From: Lachnospiraceae bacterium
GTDB taxonomy: Bacteria; Bacillota; Clostridia; Lachnospirales; Lachnospiraceae
Direction: 5' to 3'
DNA length: 64,000 nt
Assembly: GCA_910576335.1 (NCBI GenBank)
Contig: CAJTIU010000002.1
Span: forward strand, 237,482 to 301,481
Of the stretch, positions 56,488 through 64,000 are shown one piece after another. The notes beneath the pieces were generated by a model. It had not been told where the DNA came from. It saw only the letters and a list, made by a program, of their open reading frames with translations, and ran no database searches. The position numbers and the translations under genes are program-made. Each line of letters opens with the position of its first letter. Within the stretch, counting starts at the first letter, position 1.

Positions 56488-57723
56488 TTACATTTTATCT
56501 ACATTCAAAATGGTCTGAAGCAGAACATTGCAGCCATTTTCAACATCTTCATCCTTCGTGTACTCATATCTAGAATGGCTGATTCCCTTTTCACTGGGGA
56601 CAAAGATCATTGCCGTCGGAAATACACTTGTCATAATCAGGGAATCATGGAACGCCCCGCTTGGTATGATGCTGTAGTCAATGCCAAGTTCCTTTACTGC
56701 CCGCTCTACGTTTTCCTTTACCCAGTCAGACATAGGAGCCGGATCATGGAAGGATGTGGGGACAAATGTATAGGAAACTCCATGTTTCTTACAGATGTCC
56801 CCAAGGGTCTCCTGCAGTTTTTGTTCAACCAGAGACATAATCTGGGCGTCTGTGTCTCTGATTTCCAGGCTGAAGGTGCAGGTGCCTGGAATTACATTGA
56901 CAGAATGCGGCGTTACCTTTATCGTGCCTACAGTTGCAACGGTAAATTCATTGCCGTGTTCTGTTGTAACCTCTGGTATTTTATTAATAAATCCTGCTGC
57001 TGCTACAAGTGCGTCCTTACGGTCTGCCATGGCAGTACTCCCGGCATGGTTTGCCTCGCCGGTAACAGTCACATCATAACGGTTCACACCTGCAATAGAA
57101 GATACTACTCCAACTGAAGTATTCGTCCTGTATAGCCTTGCTCCCTGTTCCACATGGAGTTCCACAAAGCAGTGCACGGAGGCCGGATCCTTTGCCGCAT
57201 TCTTCACGCCTTCACTGGTAATGCCATAGGACTGCATAACCCTGCCGCGTTCTTCTCCGTATATGTCCAGTTCCGAATCAGTGATTCCTGCATCCTGTCC
57301 GCAGATTGCACTGCTGCCAGTGAGGCCCTTTCCAAAACGGAAACCCTCTTCATCAGTAAAAACAATTACCTCTACGGGATGCTTCGGAACATATCCTTCC
57401 TCTTTAAACGTCTCACATACCTCAAGACCACCCACACATCCAAGAACCCCGTCATACTTTCCGCCGTCCGGAACTGTGTCCAGATGGGATCCCATCAGAA
57501 TTGCCGGCAGGCTGCTGTCCTGACCTTCCATACGGGCAATCAGATTGCCGCCTTCATCTACTCTTGTTGTCATCCCAAGAGCCTCTGCCCAGGAGGCAAA
57601 AAGCTTTCTTCCCTTTACGTCCTCAGCAGAAAATGCCATCCTCGTATAGGTGCCGTCCTCCTTCTTTCCACACTGATAGATCTCATTCAACCTTGAAACC
57701 ACTCTTTTTCCGTTTGCCTTCAT
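56488..57723 (-). CDS. M20-family N-carbamoyl-amino acid hydrolase / allantoate amidohydrolase-like
   Basis: 411 aa. Zinc-site motifs: GSHLDTVPDGGKYDG (His and bridging Asp), FTDEEGFRFG (Glu-Glu), ELHVEQG and a C-terminal GAFHDS. The dimerisation domain contains ANHAGSTAM. This pattern belongs to the hydantoinase/carbamoylase and AllC group, which releases CO2 and ammonia from ureido compounds, rather than to dipeptidases. ATG 57723 is preceded by GGAGG 12 nt away; the longer frame to 57816 is atypical. It is probably first in an operon with the FAD oxidoreductase and etfBA, controlled by PucR. Confidence 0.88.
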   Translation of the reverse strand: MKANGKRVVSRLNEIYQCGKKEDGTYTRMAFSAEDVKGRKLFASWAEALGMTTRVDEGGNLIARMEGQDSSLPAILMGSHLDTVPDGGKYDGVLGCVGGLEVCETFKEEGYVPKHPVEVIVFTDEEGFRFGKGLTGSSAICGQDAGITDSELDIYGEERGRVMQSYGITSEGVKNAAKDPASVHCFVELHVEQGARLYRTNTSVGVVSSIAGVNRYDVTVTGEANHAGSTAMADRKDALVAAAGFINKIPEVTTEHGNEFTVATVGTIKVTPHSVNVIPGTCTFSLEIRDTDAQIMSLVEQKLQETLGDICKKHGVSYTFVPTSFHDPAPMSDWVKENVERAVKELGIDYSIIPSGAFHDSLIMTSVFPTAMIFVPSEKGISHSRYEYTKDEDVENGCNVLLQTILNVDKM

Positions 57724-57786
57724 GTGCCTGTGCTTCCTCCCTTCATACACATAAATCTTTGCAGCTATGCACGCTCCTTTACACAT

Positions 57787-57815
57787 ATTATACAATACTT
57801 TTCCTTTTTTATCCA
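57787..57815 (-). promoter_or_regulatory. Promoter of the amidohydrolase gene
   Basis: On the minus strand TGGATA, a 17-nt spacer and TATAAT (plus positions 57810-57815 and 57787-57792), about 65 bp before the chosen ATG. Repeated TATCTAT motifs lie upstream at 57866-57889. Confidence 0.5.
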
Positions 57816-57865
57816 CCCGGTCATCGTTATATTATATAGATATCATCGATAATATGTATAAATCT

Positions 57866-57889
57866 TATCTATGTTTTACATTATAGATA
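57866..57889. promoter_or_regulatory. Inverted repeat TATCTAT-N10-ATAGATA, candidate PucR operator
   Basis: A 7-bp perfect inverted repeat with a 10-nt spacer lies upstream of the amidohydrolase promoter. TATAGATATC recurs at 57835-57844. ATAGATA also occurs at 59717-59723, next to the pucR start site, so the motif is shared by the regulator and its likely target. Confidence 0.5.
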
Positions 57890-57930
57890 TTTTTTTAACA
57901 AGTATCATCAGTAAAAAAAGATAAAAAAAG

Positions 57931-57965
57931 AGAGATTCTTTATCTACATTGGACAAGGAATCTCT
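57931..57965 (-). terminator. Rho-independent terminator of the pucR gene
   Basis: On the minus strand AGAGATTC pairs with GAATCTCT, followed by CTTTTTTT. It starts 34 bp beyond the pucR stop. Confidence 0.75.
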
Positions 57966-57999
57966 TTTCATAATAAGAATATCTGTATTTATATCTCTT

Positions 58000-59685
58000 C
58001 TATCGTGCATTTTCTATCATTTTATGGACAATTAGTCCAATCCGCACTGCCAGAACCTCGCTCGGATTATCAAAATCAATTCCGGTAATCTCTGTAATCC
58101 TGTCAATACGGTAAGCTGCTGTCTTATAATGGATAAAAAGCTCCTGTGCCGTTTTAGTCAGGTTCTGGTTCCGGTCAAGGTAGGTATTGAGTGTCATAAT
58201 CAGATCCTGCCTCTGCTGCTTCTTGTAATGGAAAAGCTTCTGCAGTGATTCCGGAATGTAATCATAAAGCTCCTGGGTGTCCTCAAGCTTACACAAAAGC
58301 TTAAAGATCCCCATATCTGTAAAAAACATAATCTGGGAAGCACTGTCCCCGCTCTTTTCCCCAAGTATGACGATAAATTCCAGGGAATCTCCGGCTTCGT
58401 TAAAGCTCTCTGCCAGATTCATGACTCCGGCAACCTCTTTTCCCACTCCGACAAGCACCTTCAGTGATTTATTCTTTTTCACAATTCTTTTCTGGATCCG
58501 GTCCACAGCATCCTTAAGCTCCCTGCGGTACTCCTCCTGCTTCTGCCCTTGTCTGATCTGCTGTATGATCACTACCTTATCCACGTCATCACGGATCCTG
58601 ATATTTCCAAACTCCCGGACAACCGCATCACGCAGTATGCTGACATAATGGAATCCGTCGTTCAGTTTTTCAAAGTCACCTGCTCCTTCATTCCAAAGCT
58701 TCATTACGAGCACGCGGTAATCTGCCTCCATGGGAATTCCAAGGAGTTTAATATCCCTTTCAATCTCCTGCCTGGTATGGAGCTTTCCGCTCAGGATGCG
58801 GTTCATGCTGTCATTCTGAAAGCGCTCCTCAAGCTCCTCAATGGAATGCTGCCGGAACAGCTCCTGCTTCAGTGCTGTCACAGCATTCTCAACAGCAATG
58901 TCATCCATATCTCCAAAAGAATCTCTGGAGGCTGTGATCGCAAGATACATCTTCCGGTTATACATAACCTTAAGTCTTACCAGATATTGCTCACATTCTT
59001 TCTGATCCTCTCCCGGAAGAACCACTCTCTGCCTCAGATAAGTATAGTTAGAATAGAACTGTGGCTGATATGCCTCTGCCTGCTCCGAAATCCGAAACCT
59101 GTATCCGATTTCCTCCGTTGAGGCAAGGCAGTCCATATTCTGGTTAAAGAGTGCCACCGGATTCCCGATCAGCTTCTCCAACACGTCAAGGATTCTCTGG
59201 ATCCCATTTTCCATAGAATTAAAAGAAAGGGACAGCGCCGTAAAATTATCATGGGTTGTCTTAAAATATTTCAGACGGCGCACCTCCTCGCTAAAAAGCC
59301 TCTCCATAATCAGCTTCAGCATCTCCCGGAAGGACAGCTCATACGAAACCTCGAAGACAGGAACCACATGCCTTTTGGCATACCGCAGCATGATCTCAAG
59401 CTTTTCCTCTATATGCTCCACGTTACGCTTCCGCTTTACGGCGATCGCACTGACCTTCTTTTTCGATAATTCATCTATGTATTTATTAAACTCCTCAATA
59501 CTGCAGGACTGGAACGCATAAAATCCGGTCAGAAGTACTTCCCCGCCATTAATGAATTTGACAATATCGGGCGCCTCTATAATCGTTGCACCCAAGATCT
59601 CATTAACCAGGCCCTCTGTACCGCTAAGAAGAACTGCCTCCCCGAAGATCTCCATCCCCAGCATATCCTTTACCGTAAATCCCAT
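58000..59685 (-). CDS. PucR-family transcriptional regulator
   Basis: 561 aa. The N-terminal PucR domain (about 1-130) has IIEAPDIVKFINGGEVLLTGF. A central GGDEF-like/CdaR sensing region follows. A C-terminal HTH_30 domain (about 490-555) reads LIMTLNTYLDRNQNLTKTAQ then YRIDRITEITG. Family members control purine, allantoin or amino-compound catabolism. It lies upstream of the amidohydrolase-FAD oxidoreductase-etfBA genes on the same strand, but with its own terminator and promoter. An ATAGATA motif at its start site suggests autoregulation. Confidence 0.93.
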   Translation of the reverse strand: MGFTVKDMLGMEIFGEAVLLSGTEGLVNEILGATIIEAPDIVKFINGGEVLLTGFYAFQSCSIEEFNKYIDELSKKKVSAIAVKRKRNVEHIEEKLEIMLRYAKRHVVPVFEVSYELSFREMLKLIMERLFSEEVRRLKYFKTTHDNFTALSLSFNSMENGIQRILDVLEKLIGNPVALFNQNMDCLASTEEIGYRFRISEQAEAYQPQFYSNYTYLRQRVVLPGEDQKECEQYLVRLKVMYNRKMYLAITASRDSFGDMDDIAVENAVTALKQELFRQHSIEELEERFQNDSMNRILSGKLHTRQEIERDIKLLGIPMEADYRVLVMKLWNEGAGDFEKLNDGFHYVSILRDAVVREFGNIRIRDDVDKVVIIQQIRQGQKQEEYRRELKDAVDRIQKRIVKKNKSLKVLVGVGKEVAGVMNLAESFNEAGDSLEFIVILGEKSGDSASQIMFFTDMGIFKLLCKLEDTQELYDYIPESLQKLFHYKKQQRQDLIMTLNTYLDRNQNLTKTAQELFIHYKTAAYRIDRITEITGIDFDNPSEVLAVRIGLIVHKMIENAR

Positions 59686-59716
59686 ATCCTTTTCCTCTTT
59701 CTTATAAAAGCCACAT

Positions 59717-59758
59717 ATAGATAAAATTTAGTATATTCCTATAAAATGGCATTGTCAA
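59717..59758 (-). promoter_or_regulatory. pucR promoter with overlapping ATAGATA motif
   Basis: On the minus strand TTGACA, a 17-nt spacer and TATACT (plus positions 59753-59758 and 59730-59735). TATCTAT at 59717-59723 sits around the expected transcription start. Confidence 0.7.
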
Positions 59759-59787
59759 TAAATAAAAAAGAATGTAAAAAATAAATC

Positions 59788-59816
59788 TTGTATTTTTAGG
59801 AGCACTATGATATAAT
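59788..59816 (+). promoter_or_regulatory. tRNA-Leu promoter
   Basis: TTGTAT, a 17-nt spacer and TATAAT at 59811-59816, 27 bp upstream of the tRNA. Confidence 0.7.
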
Positions 59817-59842
59817 AATTTTCAGTTCTGATCACTATATAT

Positions 59843-59925
59843 GCGGATGTGGCGGAATGGCAGACGCATCAGACTCAAAATCTGACGAGGGTGACTTCGT
59901 GCGGGTTCAAGTCCCGCCATCCGCA
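59843..59925 (+). tRNA. tRNA-Leu (anticodon CAA)
   Basis: 83 nt. The acceptor GCGGATG pairs with CATCCGC, with discriminator A and no encoded CCA. The anticodon stem TCAGA/TCTGA encloses loop CTCAAAA, giving anticodon CAA (decodes UUG). A long variable arm (class II) and the T arm GCGGG-TTCAAGT-CCCGC are present. Confidence 0.95.
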
Positions 59926-59936
59926 TTGGATTTAAA

Positions 59937-59980
59937 CTGCAAACCCCCTGTAAATCCTTGGATTTACAGGGGGTTTGCAG
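59937..59980. terminator. Strong bidirectional terminator after tRNA-Leu
   Basis: A perfect 21-bp inverted repeat (beginning CTGCAAACCCCCTG) with a 2-nt loop lies between the tRNA and the convergent decarboxylase gene. It lacks long T runs but is exceptionally stable. Confidence 0.65.
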
Positions 59981-59997
59981 TAAGTAAGATTCTTATA

Positions 59998-61302
59998 CTA
60001 GATCGTGTCTGAAAATTCATTCATGCCACCTGCACGCTCTAGTTTCTCTCCGATCTCAAAGCAGTCAAAGGTTGCAAAGTAATCTGCAGGCGTCTCTGCC
60101 CGGCGGATCAGTTGTGCACTTCCATCTTCCTTCAGAAGAACCTCTGCTGATTTCAGTTTTCCGTTATAATTATATCCCATGGCAAATCCGTGTGCCCCGG
60201 TATCATGGATTACCAAAAGGTCGCCCATATCCACCTTTGGGAGCATCCGGTCAATGGCAAACTTGTCATTGTTCTCGCACAGGGATCCGGTCACATCGTA
60301 CTTATGGTCACAGGATAATCCTTCCTTGCCCATTACCGTAATATGATGATAAGCCCCATACATGGCAGGCCGCATCAAGTTTACTGCACAGGCATCCACG
60401 CCGATATATTCCTTATGTGTGTGTTTCTCATGAATTGCTTTTGTCACCAGACATCCGAACGGTCCCATCATGAACCGTCCCAGCTCAGTATAGATTGCCA
60501 CATCTCCCATGCCTGCCGGTACAAGAACCTCTTCATACACCCTGCGTACCCCGTCTCCAATAATCCGGATATCATTTGGCTCCTGATCCGGCGTGTAAGG
60601 AATCCCGATTCCTCCGGACAAGTTAATGAACTGTATATGAACCCCTGTTTCCTTCTGAAGCTTTACGGCCACCTCAAACAGAACTTTTGCGAGCATAGGG
60701 TAATATTCATTCGTTACTGTATTGCTTGCAAGAAATGCGTGAATACCAAACTCCTCTGCCCCCTTCTCCTTCAGGATCCGGAACGCATCAAAAAGCTGCT
60801 CCGTTGTCATGCCGTATTTTGAATCTCCTGGATTATCCATAATATCATTACTGATTTTAAACAATCCACCCGGGTTATACCGGCAGCTGATCGTCTTCGG
60901 AATATACCCGATGGTTTCCTCCAGAAAATCAATATGTGTAATGTCATCCAGATTAATGATGGCACCCAGCTTCTCAGCATACTCATATTCCTCCGCCGGA
61001 GTGTCATTCGAGGAAAACATAATATCCTCCCCCCTGGCCCCGATGGCATCCGACAGCATAAGTTCTGTATAAGAAGAGCAGTCACAGCCGCAGCCATACT
61101 CCCTTAATATATTGATCAGATAGGGATTTGGCGTTGCCTTAACTGCAAAATATTCTTTATATCCTTTGTTCCAGGAAAATGCCTCTTTCAGTGCCTTTAT
61201 ATTTGCCCGGATTCCCTTCTCGTCATACAGATGGAACGGTGTGGGATACTCCTTTACAATCTCTTCTAACTGTGTTTTCGTTACAAATGGCTGCTTCTTC
61301 AT
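59998..61302 (-). CDS. lysA: Diaminopimelate decarboxylase-type PLP enzyme
   Basis: 434 aa, fold type III. PLP lysine Lys55 is in YFAVKATPNP, with HAFLAS, the glycine-rich INLSGGIGIPY and ELGRFMMGPFG, then the cross-subunit motif GSLCENNDKFA with its Cys and HDTGAHGFAMGYNYNG. These match LysA, which makes lysine from meso-DAP, and its close carboxynorspermidine or arginine decarboxylase relatives. ATG 61302 has GGAGGAG upstream. It follows a TrmB-like regulator with a 1-bp gap. No other lysine pathway gene is adjacent, so the substrate is not fully settled. Confidence 0.85.
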   Translation of the reverse strand: MKKQPFVTKTQLEEIVKEYPTPFHLYDEKGIRANIKALKEAFSWNKGYKEYFAVKATPNPYLINILREYGCGCDCSSYTELMLSDAIGARGEDIMFSSNDTPAEEYEYAEKLGAIINLDDITHIDFLEETIGYIPKTISCRYNPGGLFKISNDIMDNPGDSKYGMTTEQLFDAFRILKEKGAEEFGIHAFLASNTVTNEYYPMLAKVLFEVAVKLQKETGVHIQFINLSGGIGIPYTPDQEPNDIRIIGDGVRRVYEEVLVPAGMGDVAIYTELGRFMMGPFGCLVTKAIHEKHTHKEYIGVDACAVNLMRPAMYGAYHHITVMGKEGLSCDHKYDVTGSLCENNDKFAIDRMLPKVDMGDLLVIHDTGAHGFAMGYNYNGKLKSAEVLLKEDGSAQLIRRAETPADYFATFDCFEIGEKLERAGGMNEFSDTI

Positions 61303-61303
61303 C

Positions 61304-62014
61304 TTACTGGTTCTCCTCCTGCATTGCAAATAGTTTCATTTCATTGGCCAGCGCCCGCTTAAAAAGCTCCACGAAATTCTTCTGTCCAGAGTATAAACAG
61401 GTATTCATGCTTCCTTCCCCGTATTCTCCTGTCAGAACATATTTTGAATCTGCAATCACACCGATCTGCATCCCGCGGTCAGAACCCACATACACCTTTG
61501 CGTTGCCGAATCTCACGGGCTGGTCCGTGATCACAACAACTTTCTTTCTGGCTCTTGTGAGTGTCTCGCATTCATCCAGGAATAACAACAGATAATTGCT
61601 GGTACAAGATAAATATACCCGTTCCTGTGTCTTAAGCAGGAGGTTGCGTATCTTATCCAGTATATGCTCCGCACCCTCAATGGTAATATATCCTTCCACG
61701 AAGGTCTTCTCCTCGGGAAGATGCTCCTTCAGCCATCTTGTATGGTTCTCCAGCCTGCGGATACGGTTTTTGCAGAATTCATCCAAAGGGACAGGCGCAT
61801 ATTTTCTCGTTGTCCCCTCTTCTACCAGACAGGCCGCACCCTTTTCTGTCATGCTGGCAAGAGAATTATAAGCGTTGGATCTCGAGATCCCTAACTGCTT
61901 CGCCACCTCATATCCCGTAATCTTCCCTTCTCTCAGAAGGCATTCATAGATTCCTGCCTCCTGTCTTGTAAGGGCAAATTCCATCAAACGCTCTACAAAT
62001 GTTTTTCCTTCCAT
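61304..62014 (-). CDS. TrmB-family transcriptional regulator
   Basis: 236 aa from ATG 62014. The N-terminal winged helix (about 10-75) reads LTRQEAGIYECLLREGKITGYEVAKQLG..SRSNAYNSL, typical of TrmB/sugar-specific regulators. The C-terminal half resembles a phospholipase D-like effector domain. The frame opens at 62128, but the first 38 residues look non-native; a GTG three codons earlier is also possible. It directly precedes the decarboxylase gene and probably controls it. Confidence 0.82.
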   Translation of the reverse strand: MEGKTFVERLMEFALTRQEAGIYECLLREGKITGYEVAKQLGISRSNAYNSLASMTEKGAACLVEEGTTRKYAPVPLDEFCKNRIRRLENHTRWLKEHLPEEKTFVEGYITIEGAEHILDKIRNLLLKTQERVYLSCTSNYLLLFLDECETLTRARKKVVVITDQPVRFGNAKVYVGSDRGMQIGVIADSKYVLTGEYGEGSMNTCLYSGQKNFVELFKRALANEMKLFAMQEENQ

Positions 62015-62139
62015 CACCTTCACATATCTGCAGGCGGCCCGAACCGGACCGCCTGTCACAGCCTTTCTAGTAGTTCTTTCATGGAACACTATAAACCATT
62101 CGCTACCATCTGTCAATCTTTTTTTCATATTCCTGCGCC

Positions 62140-62256
62140 GTGAACAGTAACATTCACAAATCCATCCAAAATTCGCTCCGCGAATGGGATTTGCTCACTC
62201 CCGAATCACTTTCTTACGGTCTGTGCAATGAATGCACAGACCTGTATGAGCAGAAA
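62140..62256. repeat. Palindromic repeat element family A-related copy
   Basis: Contains aatcactttcttacggtctgtgca (62197-62226), as in the element at 8693, a hairpin aattcgc-tccgc-gaatgggattt and a GGTCTGTGCA/TGCACAGACC stem at 62219-62243. Its left end (gccgtgaacagtaac) resembles the ends of the family B elements at 23730. It fills the gap between the TelA gene and the TrmB regulator. Confidence 0.7.
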
Positions 62257-63387
62257 CTAACTAACGGCCAGAAGTTTTCCTTTCAGTTCCCTCTCAAGGC
62301 GCAGCATCTCTTTTTCTGCCTCTGCACGCTTCCTTCTTCCCTCAGCCTGGATCTGCATCACCTCATCAAAGGTAGAAATCAAGGCCTCATTGGTAGCCTT
62401 CAGTGTCTCAATCTCTATGATTCCTCTCTCTGATTCCTTCGCAGTCTCAATGGTTGCGATCTTCAGCCTTTCTGCATTCTTTCTCAGAAGCTCATTGGTC
62501 ATATCTGTAACTTCCCGCTGTGCCGCAGCTGCCTGAGAGGAATGCTCCACTCCCAGTGCCAGCACCATCTGGCTCTTCCACAGAGGCACCGTATTAACAA
62601 GCGTGGACTGAATCTTTTCCGCCATAAGTGTGTCATTGCTCTGAATCAGACGGATCTGCGGCGCCGTCTGCATAGAGACGGTCTTCGTAAGCTCCAGATC
62701 GTGGAGCTTCTTCTCAAACCGGCTGCACATAGAGTCAAGATCCCTTGCCGCCTGGGCGTCCTCAGCCAGACCGCTTCTTTCCGCCTTTGCGAGAAGTTCC
62801 GGAAGCTCTCTTTGGCGCACATCTGAAAGCTTCTTCTTTCCCGCCAGAACATACATGGAAAGTTCTTTAAAATACGTCAGGTTCAGCTCATACATCTTGT
62901 CCAGTATGGCAATATCCTTAAGAAGCTGCACCTGATGATTCTCAAGTACCCGGCAAATCTGCGCAATGTTTGTCTCTGCCTTTGCATACTTCGACTTCAT
63001 GGACTGAATCCTGTTGGAGGTCTTTTTAAACATCCCCAGGAATCCCTTTTCTTCCTCTTCATCAAAGTTCTTAAGCTCTTTCACCACATCAGACAGAAGA
63101 TCTCCGATCTCTCCCAAATCCTTTGTCTTTACATTTTCAAGAGCTGATTCCGAAAAGTCTGCCATTTTTTTCTGTGTCCCGGCGCCGAACTGTAGAATTG
63201 CTGTTGAATCCGTAAGATCAATCTTCGTTGCAAACGCATCTACAGCCCGTCTCTCTTCCGCTGACAGAATATCATCGTTAAAAATCTCGTTCTGCTTTTC
63301 CTCAACAGCCGGTAACTGTTCCTCCTCCTTAAAGGGCTCTAATGTCAGTTCTGGCACTGCCGAAAAATTCTCAAATTCATTGTTCAT
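62257..63387 (-). CDS. TelA-family (toxic anion resistance) protein
   Basis: 376 aa, soluble and largely coiled coil. The family core is seen in LTDSTAILQFGAGTQKKMADFSESAL, EEEKGFLGMFKKTSNRIQSMKSKYAKAETNI and the C-terminal VDTMLELQKEG-like equivalent ETLKATNEALISTFDEVMQIQ. TelA proteins are linked to tellurite and cell-envelope stress; the biochemical role is unclear. ATG 63387 overlaps the upstream gene's stop (ATGA), with GGAGAG close by; the frame extends further but reads through that gene's end. Confidence 0.9.
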   Translation of the reverse strand: MNNEFENFSAVPELTLEPFKEEEQLPAVEEKQNEIFNDDILSAEERRAVDAFATKIDLTDSTAILQFGAGTQKKMADFSESALENVKTKDLGEIGDLLSDVVKELKNFDEEEEKGFLGMFKKTSNRIQSMKSKYAKAETNIAQICRVLENHQVQLLKDIAILDKMYELNLTYFKELSMYVLAGKKKLSDVRQRELPELLAKAERSGLAEDAQAARDLDSMCSRFEKKLHDLELTKTVSMQTAPQIRLIQSNDTLMAEKIQSTLVNTVPLWKSQMVLALGVEHSSQAAAAQREVTDMTNELLRKNAERLKIATIETAKESERGIIEIETLKATNEALISTFDEVMQIQAEGRRKRAEAEKEMLRLERELKGKLLAVS

Positions 63388-64000
63388 AATCTCTCCTTTC
63401 TTAATCCGTCCTCTGTAAGTCCTTCCTGCGCAAGCATAGTCCGAAGCACGGAAATGTCCGAGGATACATCCCACGCCGTATCCTGGAACAAACTGTCCAG
63501 AAGCTTCTCAAACGCCGTGTTCAGTGTATCCAGTGTCTTTTCAATCTCCTCCTTGGAGGAGCGTATGTTTGCGCCGTCAACCGGCTGGGCGTCAAGTTCC
63601 TGATACGCCTCTAACAGCTTAATGGTTGTAGGAAGATAGTAATCCATCATCCGGCGGATATCGTCCACAGCCTCTGGATTCTGCTCCACACGGTCAAAAA
63701 TGCGGTCAATGACTGTCTCCATACGGGAGATTTTTGCGGAAATCTCTGCCCCTGGAATCGCATCGTTGCATGCCCGGATTTTCTCCACATAAGCATCTCC
63801 CGCCTCAATCACTTTTCTGACCTGCGGGGAAAGCCTGCCGTTTTCCTCCTGCTGTCTTAAGTTTTTCTGTTCTTTTTCGAGTATGGCGGCTTTTTTGTCT
63901 TCTTCGCTCCTCTTCCTGTCCTCTTCAAGCTTCAGATACTGTCCGTACATGTTATGACTTACAATAAGACAGGTTCTCTGTCCGTCCAGATGTCCCTGCC
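63384..64000 (-). CDS. XpaC-like (5-bromo-4-chloroindolyl phosphate hydrolysis) protein, 5' end beyond window
   Basis: At least 205 codons are visible. The frame stays open to the right edge, and the ATG at 63950 lies in the middle of continuing coding-like sequence. The C-terminal portion has the XpaC pattern: long helices with LPTTIKLLEAYQELDAQP and DTAWDVSSDISVLRTMLAQEGL. XpaC and TelA are usually adjacent, as here (4-bp overlap), and are thought to act together in envelope stress. The real start is not in the window. Confidence 0.85.
   Translation of the reverse strand, partial: QGHLDGQRTCLIVSHNMYGQYLKLEEDRKRSEEDKKAAILEKEQKNLRQQEENGRLSPQVRKVIEAGDAYVEKIRACNDAIPGAEISAKISRMETVIDRIFDRVEQNPEAVDDIRRMMDYYLPTTIKLLEAYQELDAQPVDGANIRSSKEEIEKTLDTLNTAFEKLLDSLFQDTAWDVSSDISVLRTMLAQEGLTEDGLRKERL

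Overview
The window looks like a chromosome segment of a gut-type Lachnospiraceae (Clostridium cluster XIVa). The evidence is a complete rnfCDGEAB operon, the conserved block of HI0933-type flavoprotein, cmk, ispH and S1 genes, Etf-linked catabolism, strong AGGAGG-type ribosome binding sites, and large BspA-like/Ig-like secreted proteins typical of that family. Genus assignment is inference. Nearly all genes lie on the minus strand.

Layout. 1-8.65 kb: a tight minus-strand unit encoding a secreted RCC1-propeller/Ig/LRR protein, a cytoplasmic STAND ATPase with TPR-like C terminus, and an LRR surface protein containing nearly identical 654-bp tandem repeats that run off the left edge. 8.9-10.9 kb: an unknown protein, small ORFs and a DUF2752 membrane protein. 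11-16 kb: the rnf operon (Na+/H+-pumping ferredoxin:NAD+ oxidoreductase). 16.1-23.7 kb: S1 protein, ispH, a Sel1-repeat protein, cmk, HI0933 flavoprotein and an RpiR regulator. 23.7-25.5 kb: two tandem 150-bp palindromic elements, a 55-aa coiled-coil ORF and a trigger-factor-like lipoprotein. 25.7-28 kb: a Septu-like defence pair (PtuA ATPase and PtuB HNH nuclease) behind a truncated MATE-transporter ORF. 28-49.6 kb: an array of giant secreted proteins (SLH-like/LRR/Ig, CHAP, M23 and LRR/Ig) with an SPFH protein, a zinc-ribbon solenoid protein, a small secreted protein and an orphan RelB/DinJ antitoxin. 49.9-53.1 kb: accessory debris (divergent XRE regulators, a truncated ATPase, a decapitated surface-protein gene). 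53.2-59.7 kb: etfAB, an FAD oxidoreductase, an M20-type carbamoylase/amidohydrolase and a PucR regulator, probably a ureido/N-carbamoyl or N-methyl amino acid catabolic module. 59.8-64 kb: tRNA-Leu(CAA), a lysA-type decarboxylase with a TrmB-like regulator, and a TelA/XpaC pair.

Intergenic regions carry several dispersed palindromic repeats: a 158-bp three-hairpin element with shorter relatives, a 150-bp element present as a tandem pair, a direct repeat bracketing the orphan antitoxin, and a 38-bp palindrome sitting 2-5 bp beyond three stop codons. Candidates most worth following are the RCC1-STAND-BspA unit, the Septu operon with its truncated MATE leader ORF, the cysteine-patterned solenoid protein next to SPFH, and the repeat families. 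All functional calls come from reading motifs and context; no database search was run.
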